Position numbers and translations under genes: made by a program. Below are positions 1-8,353 of a stretch of 64,000 bases of DNA, in pieces. The stretch comes from PALSA-1296 sp038210275 (GTDB lineage: Bacteria; Bacteroidota; Ignavibacteria; Palsa-1295). The stretch spans positions 39,135 to 103,134 of the forward strand of contig JBBQWV010000012.1 in the NCBI GenBank assembly GCA_038210275.1, in the 5' to 3' direction. The notes under the pieces were generated by a model. The model ran no database searches and was not told the DNA's origin. It worked only from the letters and a program-made list of their open reading frames with translations. Every line of letters starts with the position of its first letter. Within the stretch, counting starts at the first letter, position 1.

Positions 1-801
1 CTTCGCAGTAAGATCAGGCTTTGTCTGTAAATAATCCAACGCCTCATCACAGGCTGCGATTGATCCGAACGCATCGTTTGCAATCTGCCGATACAAATAC
101 CGCAGCCGGTAATAAGAAATTCTGCCCAAATATGTTTCATGCGTTTGAAGAAGCTGCTCTATCTGCTCTAAAGCTTCCTTTGCATCATCTTCGTATTTTT
201 CATTGATATAAAGCGTATTGGTAAAATGAATTCTGATCTCGTTCTCCAATCGTTCAATCTTCAATTGTGCTTCCAAGAGGGAGATCGTGTTCTCTAACTT
301 ATCCGAATATTTTCTATACTCTTTTGTTTTTCCTTCTTGTAAAGATTCTGAGCGGAGTTGTTTTAGGAATTGTATTGCAGGATGATACAACTCATATTTT
401 TCGGCTGTGATCAGTCCCTTCCTGGCAATGCTTACGGCTGCCGATTGCATACCCAGCGGCATGAGGACGGAACTGGCGAATAAATTTTTATACGTTCTAT
501 AAACAGCAGTAGTTCGTTTGGAAATACCAGCCTTATGAAGATTTAAAGAGATGAGATTATTCAGCGACCGAGAAATAAAAGAATCCTTCAGAGATTTATA
601 CTTTGTCCCGGGATGATCATTCCCATAAAGTTCAAATGCTGCTTCCTCGTCCTTTTGTTTGTCGGATGTAGTAATAATTCTATAAAAGGAGCCAAGTTTC
701 GAATCCTCAGATTTTAGACCATAAAGATCCAATGGGAGCCTCTTTGATGATTTATATTTTTCTATAAATCTGACTAATTGACGAATATGTATGAAATTCA
801 T
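1..801 (-). CDS. Partial helical hypothetical protein (C-terminus beyond left edge)
   Basis: An uninterrupted reading frame runs from an ATG at 801 to the left edge, giving 267 residues with no stop, so the gene continues outside the window. The protein begins MNFIHIRQLVRF and is rich in Lys, Glu, Leu and Tyr. Residues from about 150 onward look like paired amphipathic helices (for example KLENTISLLEAQLKIERLEN), consistent with a coiled coil or TPR-like solenoid. There is no signal peptide, so it is probably cytoplasmic. I do not recognise the family. It is divergently oriented to the small secreted protein at 962. Confidence that this is a real gene is good, because a long open frame with coherent helical composition is unlikely by chance; its function is unknown. 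Confidence 0.7.
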   Translation of the reverse strand, partial: MNFIHIRQLVRFIEKYKSSKRLPLDLYGLKSEDSKLGSFYRIITTSDKQKDEEAAFELYGNDHPGTKYKSLKDSFISRSLNNLISLNLHKAGISKRTTAVYRTYKNLFASSVLMPLGMQSAAVSIARKGLITAEKYELYHPAIQFLKQLRSESLQEGKTKEYRKYSDKLENTISLLEAQLKIERLENEIRIHFTNTLYINEKYEDDAKEALEQIEQLLQTHETYLGRISYYRLRYLYRQIANDAFGSIAACDEALDYLQTKPDLTAK

Positions 802-961
802 AGAGCAAAAATGGCTGAATTAGACAAATAATAAGCAATATAATAGAGATAGGGTTCCTTTTGTCATTAAAACAATGCCTGACAAAATCGCTTTTTTAGG
901 TAATAGATTTTTGGTTCTTTCTATTATCTTTCGTAAGGTCTTAATTAAACAGCCCCATTTC

Positions 962-1360
962 ATGACAGCCTTACTTGGATTTTTGCTTTCTATTTCCTTG
1001 ATCCTGCCACAGGTTTCCGGTTCACTCCCTAAGAAATTAGGTGCAGCCGATATACCAAAGGCAGTAGTGAAATACCATTCGGCGCTTACGCCTGATGCCA
1101 CATTCAGTATTGATAACGAAACTGCTTTAGCGCTCGGCAGTGTGACGGTTCACCAATCCGGTGGATCGAATTCCTATATCTCGGTTCCAACTTATGGAAC
1201 ATTCACAACTTCACTTTCAGATACTCCGGTACTTTGCTTCATCAATGGACAGAGTTTCGTCGAAGGAGTTCCGACGAGAATAATGATCACATCTCATCTG
1301 AGGGTACTCGCTACTTGGACATCATCTATAGTAGTGATAAATGAAGAGGAAGAACTTTAG
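962..1360 (+). CDS. Small secreted hypothetical protein
   Basis: This 132-residue frame begins MTALLGFLLSISLILPQVSG, which looks like a Sec signal peptide with cleavage near residue 20. The frame is open from an ATG at 875, but the start at 962 is preferred because it places the hydrophobic segment at the N-terminus. The mature part is Ser/Thr-rich, as in beta-sheet secreted proteins, and ends in an acidic tail (EEEEL). I see no T9SS sorting domain, lipobox or known motif. It lies alone between a divergent gene and a strong pair of hairpins at 1402-1488. It may be real or may be a remnant of a larger secreted protein. Confidence 0.4.
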   Translation: MTALLGFLLSISLILPQVSGSLPKKLGAADIPKAVVKYHSALTPDATFSIDNETALALGSVTVHQSGGSNSYISVPTYGTFTTSLSDTPVLCFINGQSFVEGVPTRIMITSHLRVLATWTSSIVVINEEEEL

Positions 1361-1401
1361 GGATTTTGACAACTGATAATTTTTGGTCCGCCACCCGTTG
1401 G

Positions 1402-1488
1402 CTAAGACTGCAAAGAGGATCGTGAGGAGCGATCCGTCTTAGCGGAGAGTATCTCTGACTTTCATTAGTGAGAAGAGATGCTCTCCGC
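1402..1488. other. Two adjacent intergenic hairpins
   Basis: Two inverted repeats lie back to back. In the first, CTAAGAC (1402-1408) pairs with GTCTTAG (1436-1442), with an inner GGATCG/CGATCC pair (1417-1422 and 1430-1435). In the second, a 15-base arm (1442-1456, GCGGAGAG...) pairs with 1474-1488 with a single G/U-type mismatch and a 17-base loop. No clean T-tract follows directly, although T-rich sequence begins about 10 bases later. They could terminate the small gene at 962 or form a structured leader for the gene at 1556. Confidence 0.55.
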
Positions 1489-1555
1489 AATGCAGGGTTT
1501 TTCTCCTTTTTTAATTAACGTTTCTTTTAAAATCGTTTTATTTTTCCATAAAAAT

Positions 1556-2818
1556 ATGAAAAATCTAACTGTTTCTAACCCGAGTGGACGTACTTTGCGA
1601 TGTCTGCTGTTACTGCTGGTAGTAGGGTTATCGACTATTGCTTCTAAAGAAAGTAATGGGCAAACACTTACTACACATACCCGGGCTATACCTGCACCCT
1701 GTCCTAATACAGATAACCCATGCTGTTATAACCTTGTATTTACCGGCGGACCGAATAATCTAGCCACCATTCGATTCCAATTCAGTAATCCGACTTGTTG
1801 GGATTTTAATGCATGTTTTTTGAACCAGTTTCCACCAGGTACCACTTGGATATTGAATGGACCAGGGGACTACACAATTTCATTTATTCCGCCAATTCCT
1901 GCATTCCCGGTAGTTACGATATGGTGGATTTGTATGTTGCCAACATGTGTTGGCGCACCTGGTAGTGTTACGTGGACTGGTAGTGACGGATCCAATGGCA
2001 TTGCATTTTTTGGCAATTGCAGCGGCGGCACTCACGGTGAACCTCCTGGTCCATGCCCAACTTGTAATCAAACAGAATTACAATTTGCAGGGTATTATGA
2101 TTACGCTAATGCAGGATGCTTTGATCGTGCCTGTTTTACCAAACGATTAGGTGCAGCGCCTTCAATGGGACCATTCAGAGTTCATTTTACTCCACCATGG
2201 TCACCATGTCCTCAACCCGCAGTTCAATGGACACATCACTGGCCTGACGGTACAACAACATATGGACCACCATGTAATCCAGACAATCGACCAACCCCGA
2301 CTGGACCGGATGGTTCTATAGCTACACCGCATCCAGTAGCAGGCGGAATACCACCCTACGATTATATAGATTTTATTCTCACCAGTCCGATTGAAGAGTG
2401 CAGTGGATTCTGTATTAACATCCCACAATGCGAACCAAGAATTCACTATACTGTTGAAATTGAGGATTTGAGTGATCCGGGTCATGATTGTGCACCACCG
2501 CCAAGCATGGACTTCAAAAAGGGAATCGTGTCTGTAACAACCTCTGCAGGGCAAACAAACTTCCCCAATCCTGTTACTGAGGCAAATCAATTTAAGACAA
2601 CGATTCCATTTGAAATTGCGAACGAAGGATCTGCCAAGATCAGCATTTTCGATGCAACCGGAAAAGTTATTCATACCGAAATAAGCACATTTGCCGGAAG
2701 CGGAAAGCACTTTTTCTACTTTACAGCAACTGATGTTCCAACAGGAAGCTATTTCTATACAATCGAATCACCGCTTGGTGTTACAATTGTAAAAAAATCG
2801 CTTCTTATTGTGAAGTAA
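1556..2818 (+). CDS. Cys-rich secreted protein with T9SS type A sorting domain
   Basis: A protein of 420 residues from ATG 1556; the frame is open upstream to 1478, but this start gives a normal signal peptide (MKNLTVSNP, then a Leu/Val-rich stretch ending near SNGQ). The central 300 residues are unusually rich in Cys, Pro and Trp (motifs CPNTDNPCCYNLVF, CPTCNQTELQFAGYY), suggesting an extracellular fold held by disulfides. The last 80 residues match a T9SS type A C-terminal domain: NFPNPV, then a strand FEIANEGSAKISIFDATGKV, then GSYFYTIESPLG and a final KKSLLIVK. The protein is therefore expected to be exported through the inner membrane by Sec and to the surface by the type IX system. A perfect palindromic terminator follows. 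The function of the Cys-rich domain is not recognised. Confidence 0.85.
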   Translation: MKNLTVSNPSGRTLRCLLLLLVVGLSTIASKESNGQTLTTHTRAIPAPCPNTDNPCCYNLVFTGGPNNLATIRFQFSNPTCWDFNACFLNQFPPGTTWILNGPGDYTISFIPPIPAFPVVTIWWICMLPTCVGAPGSVTWTGSDGSNGIAFFGNCSGGTHGEPPGPCPTCNQTELQFAGYYDYANAGCFDRACFTKRLGAAPSMGPFRVHFTPPWSPCPQPAVQWTHHWPDGTTTYGPPCNPDNRPTPTGPDGSIATPHPVAGGIPPYDYIDFILTSPIEECSGFCINIPQCEPRIHYTVEIEDLSDPGHDCAPPPSMDFKKGIVSVTTSAGQTNFPNPVTEANQFKTTIPFEIANEGSAKISIFDATGKVIHTEISTFAGSGKHFFYFTATDVPTGSYFYTIESPLGVTIVKKSLLIVK

Positions 2819-2845
2819 TGTTTTTCGTTGAATGTTGTTTTTACT

Positions 2846-2884
2846 ATCATACTGCCGCAATTGCGGCAGTATGATAATTTTTAT
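2846..2884. terminator. Perfect 30-bp palindrome with T-rich tail
   Basis: Positions 2846-2875 form a perfect palindrome (arm ATCATACTGCCGCAA) followed by AATTTTTA. It lies in the 68-base gap between two T9SS genes in the same orientation and reads as an intrinsic terminator for the upstream one, possibly leaving the downstream gene with its own promoter. Confidence 0.8.
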
Positions 2885-2886
2885 AG

Positions 2887-5800
2887 ATGTTGAAAAAATA
2901 TTTATATCTATTCGTCTGTCTTTTACTCTACCCTGCTCTTGCACAATCGCAGTGGCGGATATTAACGCCAAATTTATTAAAAGGACATTTTACATCGAGT
3001 ACTCTAACGTATTCTGATGGCTGTATTTTTGCATCAAACGGCTCTGATAGTCGTTTTTGGATATCATCGGATACCGGCAAAACCTGGACTGAGCGCACCA
3101 TTCCTGGACCTGTTTATACAATAGATTTCTTCAATCGTCAAAAAGGACTTGTGGTCTGCCGACCTATTTATTTTAATGGTATTCCGAATGCATTTTATAC
3201 CTTAGACCAGGGAATAACCTGGATTCCCATCGGTAATAATTTTACTCCTGGTGCTAATTTTTATAGCGGGATATTTGACAAATCAGGGAATGTAATTATT
3301 TTACATGGGGGAAGTATCATTAATAATGGTTTTCATGGTTTATATAGAACCAGCGATATGGGAGTGACATGGGATACAATCCCTGGGAATCAAGGAACAC
3401 TCATAGCACCGACTATCTCAAGGAGTGGAAAAATTTCTTTTTTCACTGACCCAAATAAAATGTATGCTGGCTTCAGAGGAGCCAGTATTAGTACTTCGCA
3501 GGATGTGGGCAAAACGTGGGCATTGCAGCCAGGCGTTTTTGGTTATGGCAGCTTTTCTATTGCCGCCGATAAATGTGATGATAATACTATATATATTGCT
3601 AATGAAGGTTTTATACCAGGCATCACTTCGAATATTTTTGTAACGACTGATGGCGGAAAAAGTTTTCAGGTTACGATTTCACACCCTGTTCCTTATTTTT
3701 CCGGCTCAGTAGCCGTTTCACGCAATGCTGTCTATTGCCCAACTATGGCGGATTCAGGCGTGATCCGTTCAACAGATCACGGACAGACCTGGAAATCAAT
3801 TGGAGGACCACCTTCACAGGCTTATACTCGTGAGATATGTGCCATTAATGATAATACTATTATACTGGCCGATAGCGGGGGAAATATATGGATAACGGAA
3901 AATAGTGGCGGTGATCCTGTCTCCTCTTTGAATTCGTCAAATTATACTTTTCCGACAATTGCAAGTTGCGATTCGCTTTCTATCACAATCAAGGTTTCTG
4001 CAAAGACCTGCGATTCTGTGATTGTCACCAACGCAAGCATTACCACGGCTGCCGTTTCTTCCTTTACCCTTTTGCCGCCTGCACTGCCTGCTACATTAGT
4101 CGGAGGCGGAACGATGAATTTTATCCTTCGATTCGATCCACAGCATGTTGCAAACAATTTCAGCGGAACGCTGGATCTTGAAGGAGTAACGCTGGACTGC
4201 AAAACCACTTTAAAGATACCCTTCTCGGCAACATCGATCGCAGAAGAACCGACACTTTCGGTTTCGGATACAGTCCTAAAATTTGGCACTTTTGCTTCAT
4301 GTTATCGCGATACAACTGTTACACTGACCAATAGCGGCTGTGATACGCTGATGATTCTCTCCGGTCCGGGCTTGCTTCCTCCGGAATATTCATTACTTAC
4401 GAAGTGGCAATTTCCGATTGCACTTGCTCCCGGTAGCAGTATCAGTGTGCAGTTCCGGCTTTATCCAACTACCCAAGGTACCTTCACCGCAACTCCTGTC
4501 TTTACCGTTTCGGAGCATAATATGCAAAAGAATGTCTCATTTTCACTATCCGGATCTTCTCAAAAGAAATTAATTATTTTACAGGCCGATCCTCCCTCTA
4601 TTGCATTCACAAAACTTTCTACTTGCTTACCTCCGCATGATACAACGATCACACTTGTTAATAAGGGATGCGATTCAATCTCGATCTTACAAGGACCCGG
4701 AACATTAGCTCTGGAGTTCACCCTTCTAACTCCTCTTACACTACCGATTATACTCGCTCCGGATAGTGCGATCACCTTAACCTTTCGTTTCAGTCCGGCG
4801 ACGACTGGCTTGTTCCTGACTACTGCCATCTTTACTGCCTCGCAAAAAGGATTTACTCAAAATGTTTCCATCAATTTATCCGGCGAAGGACTGAAAGGTG
4901 TCGGAGTTCTTTCGTATTCTCCAAAATCTTTCAACTTCAAATCACTGAGCATCTGCTCGCATGATTCAGCAAGCGGATTTATTACGAATACGGGATGTGA
5001 TTCATTACTGCTTGATCCGAGCGGAGTATTTGGTGATCCGGATTACCGGGTTTCGGGTGTCGGGTTGCGGGTTTCGATGGCTCCTGCCGATACGATTAGA
5101 TATTCAGTCTATCTCAACCCTGCACAGAAGGGATTGCGGAAAGGCTTTCTTGTCTTGACATCTCATCTCAGTGGCAGCACACGCCGTGATTCAATTCCAT
5201 TCAGCACGACCGTCACCGATGGCACGAGAATACTTTCTATTCCAACGAGTCCATTAGATTTCGGAACACAAAGTCTTTGTGATCCGCAGAGAGATACGCT
5301 AATAACTCTCAGTAATACAGGCTGCGATACATTAATCTTATCAGCACTGAACGGATTAGGTTTAGGCTTCGGCTCGAATACAAATTTCCCCGATACGATT
5401 CTTCCCAACACCATCAAGCAAATTCATATTTTTACTCTGCTCGATACAGCAGGCGGAAAGCTGACTACATCAGGCACACTGAATTTTACCAGCAACTCGG
5501 ATAATACACTTGCTCCGATAACACTCAGTCATAGCTTCATTGCCGGTGTGCGTCATGATGCAGGTTTATTCCTCGACCCGGCAGCCAAAGCAGGTGGTGA
5601 CCTATCAACGGTAACCTACAACATCAAAGAAACTCCCGGCAAGACATTCAGTGGAGCAGGAATCGCCAAATTAAATTTCGATCTGAATTATAATACTGAT
5701 GTATTGAATTATACTTCATCCAAAAGCACAGCAAATCTCTCATCACTTGATGGCAAGAATTTCATCCTCATCGGAAATCCAAATATCACCGCAGACGCAA

Positions 5801-6243
5801 ATGGTATTTTAGCAACAATAGGATTCACTGTTTATCTAACGAAAGATTCAACGACAAGCATCATCCTCACTAATAGAAACGACACCACGCAAACACCTTG
5901 CGGCATGACCACGCTAACCCTCGGCGGCTCTGCAACTTTTGATTACAGCTATCTCTGCGGAGAGAGAAGCCTTTCAGCTTTTCTGCGAGACGGTTTGCAA
6001 ATCCACATAACTTCGATTCGCCCAAATCCGGCTCAGGATGAAATAGAGATCAATCTGCAATCAGGCTTAAAGCAAGATGCGAATGTAGAGATATTTAATG
6101 CGTTAGGCGCAAGAGTATATTTTGGTGCGAAGAATTTAATTTTAGGAGAGAATAAGGTTCATCTTGATACGAAGGGTCTTTCATCGGGGATGTATTTGGT
6201 GCGGGTAGGTTCGGTGAGTGAGTCGTTAGTAATTAGTCGGTAG
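2887..6243 (+). CDS. BNR propeller and Cys-paired repeat protein with T9SS sorting domain
   Basis: 1118 residues. A signal peptide (MLKKYLYLFVCLLLYPALAQ) is followed to about residue 340 by a BNR-type beta-propeller with repeated Asp-box signatures: SSDTGKTW, TLDQGITW, TSDMGVTW, SQDVGKTW, TTDGGKSF, STDHGQTW. From about 345 to 870 come roughly five copies of a 105-residue module resembling choice-of-anchor D/ASPM-like domains, each with the paired-Cys pattern C-x4-DTT-x-TLTN-x-GCD. Residues about 880-1010 look like a cohesin-type beta domain, and 1035-1118 are a T9SS type A sorting domain (RPNPAQDEIEINLQ, ALGARVYF, GMYLVRVG). It is expected on the cell surface. Propellers of this kind occur in many non-enzymatic surface proteins, so sialidase activity is not implied. 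Confidence 0.9.
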   Translation: MLKKYLYLFVCLLLYPALAQSQWRILTPNLLKGHFTSSTLTYSDGCIFASNGSDSRFWISSDTGKTWTERTIPGPVYTIDFFNRQKGLVVCRPIYFNGIPNAFYTLDQGITWIPIGNNFTPGANFYSGIFDKSGNVIILHGGSIINNGFHGLYRTSDMGVTWDTIPGNQGTLIAPTISRSGKISFFTDPNKMYAGFRGASISTSQDVGKTWALQPGVFGYGSFSIAADKCDDNTIYIANEGFIPGITSNIFVTTDGGKSFQVTISHPVPYFSGSVAVSRNAVYCPTMADSGVIRSTDHGQTWKSIGGPPSQAYTREICAINDNTIILADSGGNIWITENSGGDPVSSLNSSNYTFPTIASCDSLSITIKVSAKTCDSVIVTNASITTAAVSSFTLLPPALPATLVGGGTMNFILRFDPQHVANNFSGTLDLEGVTLDCKTTLKIPFSATSIAEEPTLSVSDTVLKFGTFASCYRDTTVTLTNSGCDTLMILSGPGLLPPEYSLLTKWQFPIALAPGSSISVQFRLYPTTQGTFTATPVFTVSEHNMQKNVSFSLSGSSQKKLIILQADPPSIAFTKLSTCLPPHDTTITLVNKGCDSISILQGPGTLALEFTLLTPLTLPIILAPDSAITLTFRFSPATTGLFLTTAIFTASQKGFTQNVSINLSGEGLKGVGVLSYSPKSFNFKSLSICSHDSASGFITNTGCDSLLLDPSGVFGDPDYRVSGVGLRVSMAPADTIRYSVYLNPAQKGLRKGFLVLTSHLSGSTRRDSIPFSTTVTDGTRILSIPTSPLDFGTQSLCDPQRDTLITLSNTGCDTLILSALNGLGLGFGSNTNFPDTILPNTIKQIHIFTLLDTAGGKLTTSGTLNFTSNSDNTLAPITLSHSFIAGVRHDAGLFLDPAAKAGGDLSTVTYNIKETPGKTFSGAGIAKLNFDLNYNTDVLNYTSSKSTANLSSLDGKNFILIGNPNITADANGILATIGFTVYLTKDSTTSIILTNRNDTTQTPCGMTTLTLGGSATFDYSYLCGERSLSAFLRDGLQIHITSIRPNPAQDEIEINLQSGLKQDANVEIFNALGARVYFGAKNLILGENKVHLDTKGLSSGMYLVRVGSVSESLVISR

Positions 6244-6268
6244 AGAGGGGGAAGCCCTCACCCTTAAT

Positions 6269-6294
6269 CCCTCTCCCGGATTACCGGGAGAGGG
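6269..6294. terminator. Perfect 11-bp hairpin downstream of the BNR/T9SS gene
   Basis: CCCTCTCCCGG (6269-6279) and CCGGGAGAGGG (6284-6294) are perfect inverted arms around ATTA, 26 bases after a stop codon. There is no T-tract, so it may be a Rho-independent-like stop or an intergenic repeat. The rest of the gap to 6560 is AT-rich with a candidate promoter at 6519. Confidence 0.5.
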
Positions 6295-6518
6295 AGACAT
6301 AAAGACGGGCGGACTGAGAGTCCTCCTCACTTGAGAGTAGCTCCGCAGCCTCCGATAGCTTTTTGTATTGGTTTTGTCACTTAAATCTTATCTGTTGCGT
6401 TATTTATATAGGATATAATTGAGGATAAAAGTGTCTCTCACTTATCCCCATTTTTATCCACTTTTCAACATATTCAATTTTATTTTGAAAAAGTTGTGAT
6501 TTCTTTACAGAAATACCT

Positions 6519-6526
6519 TACTTTCG
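6519..6526 (+). promoter_or_regulatory. Candidate -7 element (TACTTTCG) upstream of the sigma factor
   Basis: TACTTTCG lies 35 bases before the GTG at 6561 and differs from the Bacteroidota -7 box TAnnTTTG at one position. A TTG at 6494-6496 sits 22 bases upstream, slightly farther than the usual 19. The same TAnnTTCG form recurs before 27237 and 30556. Confidence 0.35.
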
Positions 6527-6560
6527 TACTTTTCTTTATCACCCAGGTGTAATTATTCCC

Positions 6561-7529
6561 GTGTCGCAAAGTTCTTATATGAGTGAAGAAGGCAACCCTC
6601 TGAAGGATAAAGGAAGGAAGGGGGCAAACTCGCTTCGGCGAGATCAACCGGATGATCTATTTGATCATAATATATCCATGCCGACCGAAGACTTTCCAAT
6701 ATCAGAAAGTGGCTACTCAGCTGAGGAGACCGCTGAGCCAGAGGAGATCATAGACACCGAACTTCCTGAAATTACGGAAGTTCCGAAGTCACGCTTCTTT
6801 GCAAACGGACAGCAGAAAAAACGGCAGATGGTCGCCAGGTCATTTACTGATGAGTTCATTGAGAAAAATGGTGAGAATGCTGAAAATGACGAAGAATGTT
6901 TTTTTCGGTACCAAAAAGGCGAAGACCCAGCCTTTTTTATTCTCTACGAGCGCTATAAGTCAAGCGTTTATTCCTATTGCGCGAAAGTTCTGCTATCGGT
7001 AGGACTTCCCGAAGAGCTGGTAGAGGATACGTTTCAGGAAGTTTTTCTTCGCGTTTCGCAATATCGCCATACGTTTATTTCAGGCGAATTCCGGGCTTGG
7101 ATATTTACGGTAACCCGTAATACCTGTCTGAGTTCGAAAAAACGCGGACTGCGCAACAGTCTTTCATCCGGTTCGCTGATCGATCCCGATCATGTGACCG
7201 ATGATGAGCAGATGACAGGGCAGACGAATGTCAAGCGATCCGATGATCCGCTTGAGATTCTGACGCAAAAGGAGCAGACTGATCTGCTTCTTGCCGCAAT
7301 TGCAGAATTGCCTGAAACCTACCGCGAAGCCTTGCTGCTGAGCGAGTACGAAGGATTGACTTATGAGGAGATCGGCAAATTGACAGGAACGTCGCTTTCG
7401 ACAATTCGCATCCGAGTCTTTAGGGCGAAGAAACGCCTGAGAAAAGTTTTAAGCCCCATATTGGGGAAGGAGTATTCTGCGAAAGAAACCAGCGCAGATG
7501 TAGTAGATATAGAAGAAGAAACTGTATGA
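6561..7529 (+). CDS. ECF-type RNA polymerase sigma factor with acidic N-terminal extension
   Basis: 322 residues if the GTG at 6561 is used; an in-frame ATG at 6579 would remove six residues and is equally plausible. Residues about 112-195 are sigma-70 region 2 (LYERYKSSVYSYCAKVLL, EDTFQEVFLRV, FRAWIFTVTRN). Residues about 240-297 are region 4 with a helix-turn-helix (LPETYREALLLSEYEGLTYE, IGKLTGTSLSTIRIRVFRAK). Ahead of region 2 is an unusual extension of about 110 residues, acidic and low-complexity (EETAEPEEIIDTELPEITE), which normal ECF factors of about 180 residues lack. The stop overlaps the start of the next gene by 4 bases, so the pair is translationally coupled, as is typical for sigma/anti-sigma pairs. 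The stimulus is unknown. Confidence 0.9.
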   Translation: MSQSSYMSEEGNPLKDKGRKGANSLRRDQPDDLFDHNISMPTEDFPISESGYSAEETAEPEEIIDTELPEITEVPKSRFFANGQQKKRQMVARSFTDEFIEKNGENAENDEECFFRYQKGEDPAFFILYERYKSSVYSYCAKVLLSVGLPEELVEDTFQEVFLRVSQYRHTFISGEFRAWIFTVTRNTCLSSKKRGLRNSLSSGSLIDPDHVTDDEQMTGQTNVKRSDDPLEILTQKEQTDLLLAAIAELPETYREALLLSEYEGLTYEEIGKLTGTSLSTIRIRVFRAKKRLRKVLSPILGKEYSAKETSADVVDIEEETV

Positions 7530-8287
7530 AAAAGCAAAACCCACATATAACCGATGAGCATATCGTCGCGTACTTAGATGGCGAGCTTAATGCAAGCCCT
7601 GAGTTCAAGCGCGATCTTCATGCTGATCCTGAACTTGCTTTGGCTTCGAAAGAATATGCAGCGATCGGAAATGCAATGGCTCGCAGCAGCGCCGATGAGC
7701 GTTTTATGCTCAGTGCCTCTACCGATAAGAGCACAAAGAAGATGCTTGCTGATTCGCTTGCGAAATCCCGCAAAGCAATTCGCACCGCAGCTCCTGCTCC
7801 AAGTGCAGCGCCGGTTCGCAGCATTCCTGCACAAAGGAGCGTCAAGTATCTTTGGGCAAAACGTACTTCAATGGGGTTTGCATTTGCAACACTCCTCGCG
7901 CTTTTATGGATAAATTTTAACGGCAAGAACGAGCAGTTCACGCAAGTTCCTGTTCCGTCTAATATCAACAAGGCTCCTGCGCCTGAGCAAATTGCTCCGG
8001 TCGCACCGCAAGTCAATCCTGCATCATCAGGGCAGTTGGCTGTCAGTGTAAATGAGCAAACACATTCTCCTTCGGCGTCTTCGCTTCCCGTGAAGAAGCA
8101 CGTTGAACAGGCAAATCATTCTGAAGCGACAAATGACATTGCAACAAATACAACGTCTCAAACCGAAGCGCCCCATACGACAATCCAGGATAAAGAAGAT
8201 CCTGCGGATATTATGATCTCGCACCGTTACGCAAAGCTTATCAAAGCTACGCGGATGGTCGAAGTCACTGAGCAAGACAAGATGTAA
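7526..8287 (+). CDS. Putative anti-sigma factor, single-pass membrane protein
   Basis: 253 residues, starting inside the sigma factor stop (ATGA overlap). The N-terminal 80 residues begin NPHITDEHIVAYLDGELNAS, which resembles the opening of anti-sigma domains (helix with HIVAYLDGEL) but lacks the HxxxCxxC zinc ligands of the ZAS family. A transmembrane segment lies at about 114-130 (SMGFAFATLLALLWINF), giving a cytoplasmic N-terminus and a periplasmic, Pro/Ala/Thr-rich C-terminal half of about 120 residues. The layout (cytoplasmic binding domain, one membrane span, disordered sensor region) and the coupling to a sigma factor support an anti-sigma role. This is inference from context; no direct family hit can be claimed. 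Confidence 0.65.
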   Translation: MKKQNPHITDEHIVAYLDGELNASPEFKRDLHADPELALASKEYAAIGNAMARSSADERFMLSASTDKSTKKMLADSLAKSRKAIRTAAPAPSAAPVRSIPAQRSVKYLWAKRTSMGFAFATLLALLWINFNGKNEQFTQVPVPSNINKAPAPEQIAPVAPQVNPASSGQLAVSVNEQTHSPSASSLPVKKHVEQANHSEATNDIATNTTSQTEAPHTTIQDKEDPADIMISHRYAKLIKATRMVEVTEQDKM

Positions 8288-8315
8288 AAAACCGAATTGG
8301 TTTTCTCTTTCTTTT
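8288..8315 (+). terminator. Weak hairpin with T-rich tail after the anti-sigma gene
   Basis: AAAACC (8288-8293) pairs with GGTTTT (8299-8304), followed by CTCTTTCTTTT. The stem is short and AT-rich, so it could partly attenuate transcription into the gene at 8354 rather than stop it. Confidence 0.35.
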
Positions 8316-8353
8316 GCCCACGAAGGAGACTGAAATAAAGAGTTTGGTGAAAA

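Noticed and set aside
2201..2710. A 169-codon minus-strand frame opposite the Cys-rich T9SS gene
   Set aside because: It lies entirely within a convincing plus-strand gene, and its Cys/Trp/Arg-rich translation is what antisense of a Thr/Pro-rich sequence gives.
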